From Melissococcus plutonius ATCC 35311 (lineage in GTDB: Bacteria > Bacillota > Bacilli > Lactobacillales > Enterococcaceae), in assembly GCF_000270185.1 (NCBI RefSeq), contig NC_015516.1, positions 1,531,501 through 1,595,500 on the forward strand: a stretch of 64,000 nt of DNA, written 5' to 3'. Every line of letters starts with the position of its first letter. Position 1 is the stretch's first letter. The translations under genes were made by a program, and so were the position numbers. Positions 8,900 to 18,117 of the stretch are shown piece by piece. Under the pieces are notes generated by a model that saw nothing but the letters and a program-made list of their open reading frames with translations, was not told the origin of the DNA and searched no databases.

Positions 8900-9091
8900 T
8901 TATTGCTCTTCTTGGTTTTCAAAATATTTGATGATTTGCAAGGTTTCTGGATAAATATATCCCCTTTGCTTTTCAGTTTTTGGAATCCAATCATATGTTT
9001 TAATTAATTTTTGCATGATTTCCGATTTTGTCTGACCAACGAAGTACTGAGTTCCCGATTTTATGCCAACTACTTTATACAAAAAAATCAC
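8900..9091 (-). CDS. Small phage protein, unknown function (63 aa)
   Basis: This 63-residue frame begins MIFLYKVVGIKSGTQYFVGQ and ends KYFENQEEQ. It is mixed hydrophobic and charged with no recognised domain. A site resembling AGGTGA lies before the start. It shares strand and composition with its phage neighbours. Confidence 0.45.
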   Translation of the reverse strand: MIFLYKVVGIKSGTQYFVGQTKSEIMQKLIKTYDWIPKTEKQRGYIYPETLQIIKYFENQEEQ

Positions 9092-9613
9092 CTGCTTTTT
9101 ATTTTTTTAAATCAATTGATTGAGAAATCTATAATTTTATTCTCCTTACAAAAAATAATCATAGGTAAAAGATATTCTAAAAAGATAAGGCTTTCAAAAT
9201 AAGATTACTCCTTTTTTATTTATTAAATTTATTGCTTATTTTTAATTGCATAATAGTTTTATAAAAGTATTTATAGATCATTCATCTTTTTCTACTTTAA
9301 TTGTGATGTTATTTGTTTTAATTTTTAAGATATATAGATAGAATTGTTGTTATTTTTTAATAAAATATGTTATTCTTTATTTAAATTTATCTATTTATTA
9401 TCCATTTTCATCTGCCAATGAGATGGATTTTTATTTTGTTCAAATTATTCATCTTAATTGTTTATTAATAAATGGATATAAAATTAAATAAGTGCATTTT
9501 TTAATTAAGATTTAATAATTTATTTTGACTAAAAAATATTCAAATAGATACTATTTTTAAAAATAAATTAATAATTATGGATAGACTACTACTAATAATT
9601 TTTCTTTTTTTAT
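9092..9613. other. AT-rich stretch without a gene in the prophage early region
   Basis: No supported gene is seen. Replication and recombination genes expected between cro and the late regulator are missing, so this is probably another deletion scar. A weak stem-loop occurs around 9400-9430. Confidence 0.5.
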
Positions 9614-9859
9614 TCACTTTGTAGTAGATGATCTATTCAGATATCCATGATTATTTTCGTGAAAAAATATTTCAATCGCTTCATCATTTGTTAAAGGAAT
9701 TTCTTTAACAAGTTTTTTAACTTCCTGAATGGTAAAATTTCCTCCTTTTTTCATTTTTCTGTAAAAATTACTTCGGTTAATACCAACAGAATCAGCAATT
9801 GCTTGTTGTGTCGTACCATGCTCAACAATTAATCCCTTTAATTTTGCTGTATTTATCAT
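9614..9859 (-). CDS. Cro-like phage regulator (HTH)
   Basis: The protein has 81 residues. Residues 16-40 (TTQQAIADSVGINRSNFYRK) form a clear lambda-repressor-type helix-turn-helix. It is transcribed divergently from the CI-like gene across a 165-bp intergenic region with repeated operator-like sites, the standard Cro/CI arrangement, so it likely represses the lysogeny promoter. An AGGAGG site lies upstream of the ATG. It appears intact. Confidence 0.8.
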   Translation of the reverse strand: MINTAKLKGLIVEHGTTQQAIADSVGINRSNFYRKMKKGGNFTIQEVKKLVKEIPLTNDEAIEIFFHENNHGYLNRSSTTK

Positions 9860-9881
9860 GTTATACCTCCTTATAAATCGA

Positions 9882-9981
9882 ATTATTGCGACTATCTAAT
9901 TCTAGTATAGTGACTAGTAGAATAACTATCAATAAGAAAGTCTCATTTTTGCGATTTTATTTGTTGCATTATTGCAACTAT
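9882..9981. promoter_or_regulatory. Putative Cro/CI operator region
   Basis: Between the divergent regulators, the 14-mer ATTATTGCGACTAT at 9882-9895 recurs with one change as ATTATTGCAACTAT at 9968-9981. The second copy is part of GTTGCATTATTGCAAC (9963-9978), whose six-base arms are perfect inverted repeats. A further TTTTGCGAT half-site lies near 9948. These are the best candidates for repressor binding sites. Confidence 0.6.
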
Positions 9982-10024
9982 TGTTTTATAATTTGTAATA
10001 GCAAATGAGAAAAGAGGTGTTTAT

Positions 10025-10735
10025 TTGACAATTGGAGAAAGAATTAAAGCTAGAAGAAAAGAATTAAAACTAAGTGCAGATATAGTCGCTGAAAAATTAG
10101 GTGTTTCTCGTTCTACCATTTTTAGATATGAAAAGGGTGATATTGAGAAATTACCTACAAATATTTTAGAAAATATCGCTATTATTTTGCATACATCTCC
10201 AGCCTATTTAATGGGGTGGGAAGAAAACGGACCAAATATTACTATCCTATATAACAAGTTAAATGCTAAAAACCAAAAACTCACCTATAATTTTGCAGAA
10301 AGGCGATTAGAAGAACAAAGCCAGGTCAATTCTTTGTCGTTACACCAAAAAACCCATCAAAAAGATCATTTTCGCCTTTTCGATTGGTGTGGTTATGTTT
10401 CAGCAGGAACAGGGGAATATTTGGACGGTGAAGATATAAGAGAAACCATTCAGCTGCTAGAAGAAGATATTCCTGAAACAGCTGATTTTGCATTAACTGT
10501 AAATGGTGATTCTATGAAACCTGTTTTCAAAAACCATGAAACAATTTTTATTGAGAAAACAACCGATTTACCTAGTGGCTCTATTGGAATTGTGATTGTT
10601 GAGAATGAAGCTTATTTAAAGAAAATTTATATCCATGATGACTGTATAACATTAGTATCATTAAATCCAGCTTATAAAAACATTATTATCAAAGAAACAG
10701 ATGCAATAAAAGTTGTCGGCCGTGTCGTAATATAA
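10025..10735 (+). CDS. CI-like prophage repressor with LexA-type peptidase domain
   Basis: The protein has 236 residues and starts at TTG 10025 behind AAGAGGTG. An XRE helix-turn-helix spans about residues 17-45 (SADIVAEKLGVSRSTIFRYE). The S24 peptidase domain follows from about residue 115. The likely self-cleavage site is the Ala-Gly in GYVSAGTGEY, the catalytic serine lies in NGDSMKP, and the lysine in AYLKKIY. It should keep the prophage silent and cleave itself after DNA damage. It looks intact although most genes it would control are gone. Confidence 0.9.
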   Translation: MTIGERIKARRKELKLSADIVAEKLGVSRSTIFRYEKGDIEKLPTNILENIAIILHTSPAYLMGWEENGPNITILYNKLNAKNQKLTYNFAERRLEEQSQVNSLSLHQKTHQKDHFRLFDWCGYVSAGTGEYLDGEDIRETIQLLEEDIPETADFALTVNGDSMKPVFKNHETIFIEKTTDLPSGSIGIVIVENEAYLKKIYIHDDCITLVSLNPAYKNIIIKETDAIKVVGRVVI

Positions 10736-10773
10736 AAATCTCTGTCTATGTAATTACATAGATAGAGATTTTT
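10734..10773 (+). terminator. Terminator after the CI-like gene
   Basis: AAAATCTCTGTCTATGTAA is followed by its complement (one mismatch) and a T-run. The stem starts at the CI stop codon and is long and nearly perfect. Confidence 0.85.
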
Positions 10774-11098
10774 ATATTACCCTATTCAACTGAATTTTTA
10801 AAATAATTTATTAATATAAATAATAAAAAATAAATAATTACTTGTTAATCAGTTTGATTTTTGTATACTTTTAATATATTATTGAAAATATATTAAAAAA
10901 ATAATTTTATTATTCATAAGTAATAATAAATAACTGTTCAAATTTAATGTTTAATAAAAGAATAATTTAAAAATTTCCTATCTATTCTCTATGTATATCT
11001 ATACCAGATGCCTATTATTAAAAATAATACATAACTCGCGCTATTTAATCTACAAACTATTTATAAAAAATATCTCTTAGAAAGGAATTAATTTAAAT
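10774..11098. other. Very AT-rich intergenic stretch
   Basis: No gene is visible. An integrase, often found beyond the repressor, is not present here or in the next 1.5 kb. Confidence 0.5.
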
Positions 11099-11809
11099 AT
11101 GAAAAAAAGAATGATAGGATTATTAATACTTTCTCTTTTAATGTTTAGTGCCTGTACGGGTTCCCACCATGCTGTTACACATACCCCCGCAACTGCTCAG
11201 CATAATTATCAGAAAAAAGTAACAGTGAAACACACAAATAAAAAAAGAATTCAGAAGACCAAGAAACAAAAAACAAAAGAAAAAGTAGCAAAAAAGGATG
11301 AAATACAAGAAAAGTTAAACAAACAACAAAATGAATCAAAAGAAAAAGCTACTATAGCTAAACAACAACAAGAAGAAAAACAAGCAGAAGTAAATCAAAA
11401 GACAGCAGAAGCTAAAACATTAGTAATACAAGCCGAAATAACACCAATACGAGAAAACTACAATGCAGCACAGGCTGCAGTTAAAGCAATTCCAAATGGC
11501 AATCAAGAATTATCAACGCGTCTAGCAGCAATTGAGAGAATAATTAATACCAATGAGGCAACAGAAAAGGCTAAAATTGAACGAGAAAAACAGCAAGAAA
11601 ATGCTACTTCAACCCAGCAAGCTACACAAGCCGTTAATTCAACTAATGATGTAAACACAGGTAACCAACAATCAATTATAGGAAATTCAAAAACAAAAAT
11701 TTATCATATGCCAGGTCAAGCAGGCTATCATATGAATGGAAATAATGTGGTTATTTTTCATTCAGAACAAGAAGCACAAGCTGCTGGTTATAGAAAATCC
11801 TTGCGATAA
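11099..11809 (+). CDS. Lipoprotein with charged coiled coil and C-terminal sunset-like domain
   Basis: The protein has 236 residues. A signal sequence ends in a lipobox (MFSAC, Cys about residue 19). A long Lys/Gln/Glu-rich region predicted as coiled coil follows (residues 40-195). The C-terminal segment (SKTKIYHMPGQAGYH to FHSEQEAQAAGYRKSLR) matches the short sunset-domain pattern of an IYH-PG start and an SE-EAQAAGYR end, seen in cell-surface and nuclease-associated proteins of Firmicutes. It should be anchored outside the membrane. Its place directly beyond the repressor on the same strand suggests a lysogenic conversion gene, for example superinfection exclusion; that role is inference. 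Confidence 0.75.
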   Translation: MKKRMIGLLILSLLMFSACTGSHHAVTHTPATAQHNYQKKVTVKHTNKKRIQKTKKQKTKEKVAKKDEIQEKLNKQQNESKEKATIAKQQQEEKQAEVNQKTAEAKTLVIQAEITPIRENYNAAQAAVKAIPNGNQELSTRLAAIERIINTNEATEKAKIEREKQQENATSTQQATQAVNSTNDVNTGNQQSIIGNSKTKIYHMPGQAGYHMNGNNVVIFHSEQEAQAAGYRKSLR

Positions 11810-11936
11810 ACGGTTGTAAAAACTAAAAAATCAATCTAAGATCAAAATTTTCACAAGCTTGTCAAATAAAAGATTTAAAGAATTGATAAATGATTGAATA
11901 AAATACGCTAAAAAGATCGTTTTTTTCTCTTTTAAA

Positions 11937-11985
11937 CATAAATACAGTCTACTGTTTCTATAGGAAATAGCAGACTGTATTTATG
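11937..11985. terminator. Strong bidirectional hairpin
   Basis: CATAAATACAGTCT pairs with its complement at 11972-11985, with an inner stem and a loop near TATA. A T-run follows on the plus strand (TTTTATCTTTTTT). It ends the lipoprotein transcript. The rest of 11810-12331 holds no gene I can support. Confidence 0.8.
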
Positions 11986-12331
11986 TTTTATCTTTTTTAT
12001 AAAAATATACGATTCGAATAATAATAAAATTTTTATTTTATATTGTTATAATCATTTATAAGAATGATCGATTTCTAATTAGAAATTACTATAAAAGTTA
12101 CTATTTTATGCTAAATTTATTACAATTATTCAGCAAAATGCTTTTTAAATTTTTCTTGAATAGATGAAACAATATTCATTCTTACATTTGATGAACAAAT
12201 TTCTAGTATTTAAATAGAATTGACACCTCTCAAGCAAAAATCCCTCAATTGTTTATCATCTATACCTAGTTTTTTATAGTTAAACTATATAGTTCCTAAA
12301 TAAAAATCAGAAATCTTCCATAATAAATAAC

Positions 12332-12706
12332 CTAGTCTTGTTTACTATCAATCGATGCAATAACTTCTATTTCTACATGGGCACCCATTGGTAAAGTAGC
12401 AACCTGATAAGCTGATCGTGCTGGGTATTGTTCTTCAAGTACCTCACCATAAGCTTCATTCATGATTGGAAAATTCTCAATATTATCAAGTAAAATCGTT
12501 GTTTTTACGATATCTTTTAAGGAACCTCCTTTCGAACGTAGAATGGCTTCAATATTCTTTAATGATTGAATCGTTTGTTTTGAAATATCTTCGCTTTCAA
12601 TCTTTCCTGTTTGAGGATTAATTGGTAACTGTCCTGATACAAAAATCAAATTTCCTACTTCACGATAAGCAGAATAAGGTCCGATAGCTTTTGGAATATT
12701 ATTCAT
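12332..12706 (-). CDS. ridA: RidA family reactive intermediate deaminase
   Basis: The protein has 124 residues, the normal family length. Signatures are IGPYSAYREVGNLIFVSGQLP at the N-terminus and PARSAYQVATLPMGAHVEIE at the C-terminus, with the conserved arginine (PARSAY) and the terminal glutamate (VEIEVIA) of active RidA. It hydrolyses reactive enamine/imine intermediates released by PLP enzymes such as threonine dehydratase, protecting PLP proteins. It is monocistronic, with a GGAGAG site before the ATG. It looks intact. Confidence 0.92.
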   Translation of the reverse strand: MNNIPKAIGPYSAYREVGNLIFVSGQLPINPQTGKIESEDISKQTIQSLKNIEAILRSKGGSLKDIVKTTILLDNIENFPIMNEAYGEVLEEQYPARSAYQVATLPMGAHVEIEVIASIDSKQD

Positions 12707-12994
12707 ATTGTTCTCTCCTAACTAATAATTTATGATTACTAAGTAATCATACTATCAAGTACTAAAATGATCAATATTTATTATTAAAGCTATTTTCTTT
12801 TTTAGGATGATTAAACTTTGTTTTTTGAATGAATCCTCATAAAAAAACTTAGAAATGTTTAAAATTCACTATTTTCAATAATTAATTGTTAATCAAAAAC
12901 AAATCTCTTAGCTCCTTCGCTTTCTTGTTGTCCCCTTTTATAAAATAGATGTCGCTCGTAAAATCGTCTTAAAAGAATATAAATTTAAACATAC

Positions 12995-13777
12995 TCAATC
13001 AAAACGAAGACAAATTGGTTTTTTGTCAATTGGATCGCATCCAATAATAGCGTTGATAGCAAACAAATCTTTCAACACTACTGATGTCATAATTTCCGTG
13101 GGTTTTCCTTGATACCTAATTTTTCCATCCTTCATTCCAATCATAATATCTGAAAAACGAGAAGCCAAATTTAAATCATGAAGAACCATCACAATAGTTA
13201 TGTTTTTAGTTCTATTTAATTTTTTTAATAAAGTAAGAATATCTATTTGATGTCCCAAATCAAGATAGGTTGTCGGCTCATCTAATAAAATAATATTGGT
13301 TTGTTGCGCTAAAGCCATGCCAATCCAAACCCGTTGTCTTTGCCCACCAGATAGATTTTGAATTTTTTCTTCTTCTAGTTCAAGTAAACCGGTCTGGACT
13401 AAAATGTCTTCTACTATTTGATTTTCTTTCTTAGAAATCTTTCGTATCCTGCTTCGATAAGGGTATCTTCCTAGTTCTATAATATCTCTCACTGTCGCAT
13501 CTTCAGGTGCTACGGCACTTTGAGGCAGGTATGCTAGTTTTGTAGCGATTTGTTTGGTAGTCAAATTTTCCATAGCAGTGTTTTCTAGATAAATCATACC
13601 AGAATCCTTTCTTAGCAATCTGCTAATTCCTTTAAGCAAGGTGGATTTACCACATCCATTTGGTCCGATAATAACTGAAATCCTGCCCTTTAAAAAGGAA
13701 AAGTTTAAATCTTCAATAATTAACTTTTTTTGGTAAGAAAGATTTAAATTTTCAAGTACTAAATCATTTGTTTCCAT
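12995..13777 (-). CDS. Siderophore ABC transporter ATP-binding protein (FecE/FhuC type)
   Basis: I start this at METNDLVLEN (ATG 13777), which overlaps the TAA of the upstream gene as TAATG and has AAGGTGG ahead; a GTG five codons earlier is possible. Walker A is GPNGCGKST, the signature motif is LSGGQRQRVWIG, Walker B is IILLDEPTTYLD and the switch histidine lies in VMVLHDLN. The length of about 260 is typical of iron-siderophore importer ATPases. It powers the permease pair encoded upstream and is the last gene of the operon. Intact. Confidence 0.9.
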   Translation of the reverse strand: METNDLVLENLNLSYQKKLIIEDLNFSFLKGRISVIIGPNGCGKSTLLKGISRLLRKDSGMIYLENTAMENLTTKQIATKLAYLPQSAVAPEDATVRDIIELGRYPYRSRIRKISKKENQIVEDILVQTGLLELEEEKIQNLSGGQRQRVWIGMALAQQTNIILLDEPTTYLDLGHQIDILTLLKKLNRTKNITIVMVLHDLNLASRFSDIMIGMKDGKIRYQGKPTEIMTSVVLKDLFAINAIIGCDPIDKKPICLRFD

Positions 13778-14508
13778 TATGTACAAAACCACCTTAAATT
13801 ACGACTTATCGTTTGGATAACTACAGACATATGATTTTCATCGAATGCTTCATAAAAATTAAGCTTATTCACTAGGTTTTTGGCTATTAATTCTTTCTTT
13901 GCACGTTTAGCAAGAGACACCATCTCTCCTTCCAAAGAGCCAACAGATAAATGAACATTTTTTTTCATAATATTTTTAGCCGATGAAATTCTTTCAAAAA
14001 ACATTTCTTGATCCCACCATAAAGAAGGACTAACAGCTATATAGTCTGTAACAAAAGGTAAAACCGCCATTAAATAGCTTTCCAGCACACATAAACCACC
14101 TAAAGAATGACCAAAGAATCCGATTTTTTTAGAATTGATGGAATATTCCTTTGAAATTAATTTATGTGCTTCAATTACTTTTGCTAAAAAGGTCTTAATT
14201 TTTCCGCCATCAGGGCAGTTTTTTCGTAAATCATCTCTATTTGTTGGATTAACTTTTTCTGGTGTATAATCTTTAAAACGTCTTTCTCTTGAAAAAATCT
14301 CTTTCTCATGATAGGAAATGCCTACAACCAATACTTCTGAAACACCTGTTTTACTTGAATTTCTCATTTGAAGTTTGACGACCTCTGCAATTATTTTAGC
14401 AAAAGCATCTCCATCAAGAACATATAAAACACTGATCGATTTTGCTTTTTCTATTGTATTTGGGAAATAAATATCTAAATATAAATCCTCAACTTGTAGT
14501 GTTCTCAT
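13777..14508 (-). CDS. Alpha/beta hydrolase, likely ferri-siderophore esterase (IroE/BesA-like)
   Basis: The best start is MRTLQVEDLY (ATG 14508, GGGAG 8 bases upstream), giving 243 residues. The nucleophile elbow is GHSLGG near residue 140, and a late ENHMSV supplies the histidine. SVLYVLDGDAF and AVSPSLWWD are typical of the putative esterase family (Pfam Esterase) that hydrolyses tri-catecholate siderophores. Lying inside a ferric-siderophore uptake operon, it probably opens the siderophore in the cytoplasm to release iron. It overlaps the end of the permease pseudogene by 20 bases and is coupled to the ATPase gene. Confidence 0.75.
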   Translation of the reverse strand: MRTLQVEDLYLDIYFPNTIEKAKSISVLYVLDGDAFAKIIAEVVKLQMRNSSKTGVSEVLVVGISYHEKEIFSRERRFKDYTPEKVNPTNRDDLRKNCPDGGKIKTFLAKVIEAHKLISKEYSINSKKIGFFGHSLGGLCVLESYLMAVLPFVTDYIAVSPSLWWDQEMFFERISSAKNIMKKNVHLSVGSLEGEMVSLAKRAKKELIAKNLVNKLNFYEAFDENHMSVVIQTISRNLRWFCT

Positions 14509-15523
14509 GTACTTTACTCCCTCTCTGACTAAAAAATAAGAAAAAAAGATAAGGAATTCCAACTATTCCCATCACTGCATTTAATGGCAATTCGTTGGGA
14601 GCAAAAATCATTCTAGAAAACAGATCACATAAAAGAAGTAAGCTCATACAATTAAGACACAACCCAGAAAGATAACCTCTCAGTTCACCTGAAAACATTA
14701 ACCGAGTTAACGGAGGAACAATTAAGCCTACAAAACCAATGGTACCTGCGATTAAAACACTAGAACATATCAAAATGGCAGATAACAGAATAAACACCAA
14801 TCACCAAAAATTTGTAGAGAAACCAATTGTTTCTAAATGTGTATCTGAAAATCGTAATAACCCTGACTTAGAATAACATGTAAATAGAATAATCAGACTA
14901 GGTACAACCCAAATACTCATATCTTCTACCTTTACCCAGCTGACATGACTGATAGATCCCTGAAGCCAATTATTAATTTGAGAAAAATCATCTGCATTAA
15001 TCTTTAAAGAAAAAAAAGTAACGAGAGAAGAAAAGCCAGAACTTATACCAATGCCATTTAAAATAAATCGAAACATACTTAGTTTTCGAGCATGAATGGA
15101 TAGCATTAAATTTAAGCTTAATGCTATAATGGCGCCAATTAAACCAAAAAACATTAAAGAAAACGATTGAATGGTAGTCAGGTATTCTTTATAGGTACCT
15201 AATAAGAAAAAATACAATGTAGCTCCAAAAGCAACTCCTGAGCTCACACCTAAAATACCTGAGTCAGCAATTGGATTTCTAGTAATCTTTTGTAAAATAT
15301 CACCACTTACAGATAAACAGACACCAACCAAACAAGCAATAATTGCTCTTGGCAGTCTAAACGTAAATAAAATAATTCTAGCTTCATTGGTCCCTTCATG
15401 AAAGAAAATAAGTTTTACTACCTCGTACAAACTCATTGAAATGGTTCCCATCTTTAAAGAAATGGTGAAAATGGCGATAAATATTATTATTGATAAAATA
15501 AATGCACGATAGTTACGTATCAT
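14489..15523 (-). pseudogene. Siderophore ABC transporter permease (FecCD family) with in-frame TGA
   Basis: A single frame of 344 residues, normal for FecCD permeases, is interrupted only by TGA at 14801-14803. The first part (240 residues) ends HLETIGFSTNFW. The second part (103 residues) resumes at once in the same frame as LVFILLSAILICSSVLIAGT, then GFVGLIVPPLTRLMF and a conserved ELPLNAVMGIVGIP end. The break falls in the cytoplasmic loop before the coupling region. TGG or CGA changed to TGA would explain it. Two separate polypeptides could be made because a TTG follows the stop directly, but assembly into a transporter is doubtful. Confidence 0.85.
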
Positions 15524-16514
15524 AATTGAATGTGCTTCCCTTTCTTACAAGATATAAAAACATAGGAACACCGATACTAGATATGACCACACTAATAGGA
15601 GTTTCAAAAGGATAATTAACCAGTCTTGATAAATAATCACTTGCCATGACCAAAGATGCTCCAATCGTTGGTACGATTAGAAGATTATCAGAATGTTTTT
15701 TACCAATAAGTAATTTAGCAATATGAGGAACAATTAAGCCAATAAAAGCTAGTCTTCCTACTACGGCGACACTAACACCAGTAAGTAGAACCACCATTGC
15801 TGATAAGAAAAAATTCATAAGTTTTTGGTTCATACCAACGACAGTTGTTAAATCATGACCAAAAGCAAAAACGTTTAATTCTCTTCTAAAAATAATAAGT
15901 AAAGTGATTCCTAAAATAAGAATTGGTAAAAAATACCATATATCAGCTAAAGATACCCGATAGAGTCTACTAACATACCAAGCAGATACTGATTGTGAAA
16001 TATCGAAATAGGAAACAATAAATGTTGTTATACTATTCAACAGCATACTTAGAATAATTCCCAAAAGAGGAATGCCTAGGCGATTCTTTTCAGTTAGTAT
16101 ATTTTTGACAATGATTGTTAATAAAGCGTATGTTATCACCGACCCGATTAAAGATGCGATAATTTTTTCTAGCATAGTTGCTTCTGGTCGGAAAATCATC
16201 ATTAAGGAAATGGCAAATGCAGATCCTTCAGAAATACCCATTAGCGATGGGTCTGCTAAATCATTTTGATATTGTAATTGCATCAAAAGACCACTTAAAC
16301 TCAAACTAGCACCGATCAGAATAGCAACAAAAATTCGCGCCAATCGTGACATAAGTAGCACATGTTCTTGGTTATTTGTATCATAATTTTTTAACAAACC
16401 ATAAAGCTGACTGATAGAAAAATTTAGATCAAAACGTAGAGAAAGAAACGAAAATAAGAGTATAGAAAATAAAAATATAATAGATATTCTTATTTTTTTA
16501 TTGAAAAGAACCAC
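15513..16514 (-). CDS. Siderophore ABC transporter permease (FecCD family)
   Basis: The protein has 333 residues with about nine hydrophobic segments. Family motifs are seen: RLARIFVAILIGASLSLSGL near residue 57, DPSLMGISEGSAFA near 88 and GRLAFIGLIVPHIAKLLIG near 260. It starts at GTG 16514 with AAAGAGGT upstream. It is the partner of the next permease, which it overlaps by 11 bases, and the heterodimer would import ferric siderophore. It appears intact, but with the partner interrupted the transporter may not work. Confidence 0.9.
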   Translation of the reverse strand: MVLFNKKIRISIIFLFSILLFSFLSLRFDLNFSISQLYGLLKNYDTNNQEHVLLMSRLARIFVAILIGASLSLSGLLMQLQYQNDLADPSLMGISEGSAFAISLMMIFRPEATMLEKIIASLIGSVITYALLTIIVKNILTEKNRLGIPLLGIILSMLLNSITTFIVSYFDISQSVSAWYVSRLYRVSLADIWYFLPILILGITLLIIFRRELNVFAFGHDLTTVVGMNQKLMNFFLSAMVVLLTGVSVAVVGRLAFIGLIVPHIAKLLIGKKHSDNLLIVPTIGASLVMASDYLSRLVNYPFETPISVVISSIGVPMFLYLVRKGSTFNYDT

Positions 16515-16527
16515 TTTTTTACCTCTT

Positions 16528-17493
16528 TTATTCCAAAACTTTTTTATTCAACTTATCCAACATAATAGATTTACTTAAATAGGTTCCTCCTTGATAACCA
16601 CCATCAACAATATTAAAGTAAACTCGATTTTTCTTTGATGCATTCATGTTTTTCCAAATAGAATTTGTCTTTAAATCTTCTACAAAATGTTCATGTCCTT
16701 TATTTTCATCTGAAGCAAACTGAACAAAAACAAGGTCTGGATTAACTTTAGCAAATTGTTCGACTGATATGGTTTCTTGTCCATTAGTCTTATCAATTTC
16801 AGCTGGTTTCTTAAAGCCTAACTCATCATAAAACATTGGATTATAATAGACTTTACTGCCATACATACATAATTCACCATTTCGAACACGTAAAATAGCT
16901 ACCGATAAGTCCGAAATATCAGAATGATTTTTTTTAGTTTTGACTAATTCTTTTTCATAATTTGAAACTAATTCTTTCGCCTTATCCTCTTTTCCAGACA
17001 GTTTTCCAACTAATTTTAGATTATCTTTCCATGTGCCAGACTGATGTGACACATTAACTGTAGGTGCAATTTTTTCTAAATTAGTAGTTACACTATCATC
17101 AAATTTTGTTGAACCCAAAATAACATCTGGCTGCAATGAAGTCATTACTTCTACGTTTGGACCAAATTTATCGCCTACATTTGTAATTTTTTCCCCTAAA
17201 TTAGAAGCTAAATACTTCGGCATCTTGCCACCAACCGTAACAGCACCTAACGGCCTAACATTTAGGGCTACTGCATCTTCCATTGATTCTATACTTGCTG
17301 TTACAATATTTTTTGTAGGATATTTCACTTGATACTTTTTATCTAAATAAGTAATTGATTGTTTTTTAGTTACCTTGCTCGCTTCACTGCTTGTTGATTG
17401 ATTGCTTTCTTTTCCACTTTCTTTTTTATTCTCACATCCCACAAGAGCTAAGCTAGCCAGTAATGAACCATATACAAATATCTTTTTTTTCAC
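16528..17493 (-). CDS. Ferric siderophore-binding lipoprotein (FecB/FhuD type)
   Basis: The protein has 321 residues. A signal peptide with lipobox ALVGC (Cys about residue 20) is followed by a Ser/Lys/Glu-rich linker and then a helical-backbone type III solute-binding fold: ASIESMEDAVALNVRPLGAV (lobe 1), LQPDVILGSTKF, and a conserved VFVQFASDENKG to WKNMNASKKNRVYF C-lobe. It captures ferric siderophore at the membrane surface and hands it to the permeases. It is the first gene of the operon, with a Fur-box-like palindrome about 28 bases upstream of the ATG, so it is likely iron-repressed. Confidence 0.92.
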   Translation of the reverse strand: MKKKIFVYGSLLASLALVGCENKKESGKESNQSTSSEASKVTKKQSITYLDKKYQVKYPTKNIVTASIESMEDAVALNVRPLGAVTVGGKMPKYLASNLGEKITNVGDKFGPNVEVMTSLQPDVILGSTKFDDSVTTNLEKIAPTVNVSHQSGTWKDNLKLVGKLSGKEDKAKELVSNYEKELVKTKKNHSDISDLSVAILRVRNGELCMYGSKVYYNPMFYDELGFKKPAEIDKTNGQETISVEQFAKVNPDLVFVQFASDENKGHEHFVEDLKTNSIWKNMNASKKNRVYFNIVDGGYQGGTYLSKSIMLDKLNKKVLE

Positions 17494-17520
17494 TATGTTT
17501 TCCCCCCTAATTCAACAAAT

Positions 17521-17539
17521 AATAATGATGATCATTATC
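17521..17539 (-). promoter_or_regulatory. Fur box
   Basis: AATAATGATGATCATTATC matches the 19-bp Fur consensus GATAATGATAATCATTATC at 17 of 19 positions and is a perfect 8-1-8 palindrome. It sits just upstream of the siderophore operon start and should make the operon iron-repressed. Confidence 0.85.
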
Positions 17540-18117
17540 AATGAAGTAGTATAGCCTATTGCCACTACTTTTTCAATAGAACTTCTGTCTATTCATCTTA
17601 TTCATTACCAAAATAAAAGTAAAAATGTATAGAGAATAACTTTTGTTTTATGAATTTTATCTCTAAACAGAATTATTCTTTTAGTATATAAGAATTTTAT
17701 AACAGTCAATCAATATACAACCTATAAAAAATGAAAGTATTGAATAATATGTCATTGGTATAACTAATATTGACAGCTTTCCTTGTCACCTTTTTTAGCT
17801 TTCTTAACTAAATTAATTTCTAATTCTTTCCTATTTTTCATACGTCTTTCAATCTCCTTACTAATTAGACCGTATTTATACAAAAAAGGTTTCAAAAAAG
17901 ATTCAGAGAATAATAAATTTATTATCCTCTGAATCTTTTTTATGACTATAAAAGTTTAATTAATAAATAGAATAATGACTTTAGTATTCTTAGCTAAAAT
18001 GATACTCTCTTCATTTCTGTCTTCCTGTTTGTAATCATAAATTCCTAACTGTTATCCTTCTAATAACATAGATAGGTAAAGCTAATAAGGCAAATCGAAA
18101 TAAAAATAATTAATCGT
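17540..18117. other. Intergenic stretch with coding debris
   Basis: No intact gene. On the minus strand, 17780-17880 reads as a short protein-like stretch (YKYGLISKEIERRMKNRKEL, ending KKAKKGDKESCQY and a stop), resembling small regulatory proteins of mobile elements; it is too short to classify. Confidence 0.3.
17894..17941. terminator. Long hairpin terminator
   Basis: AAAAAGATTCAGAG, an inner AT palindrome and CTCTGAATCTTTTT form a stem of about 22 pairs with one A-C mismatch. On the minus strand it would end the AbiGi-like transcript. It is symmetrical, so it may work both ways. Confidence 0.8.

Noticed and set aside
17894-17941. Possible invertible element or small RNA at a near-perfect inverted repeat
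   Set aside because: Position just past a gene end, T-runs on both sides and the single loop fit an ordinary terminator.
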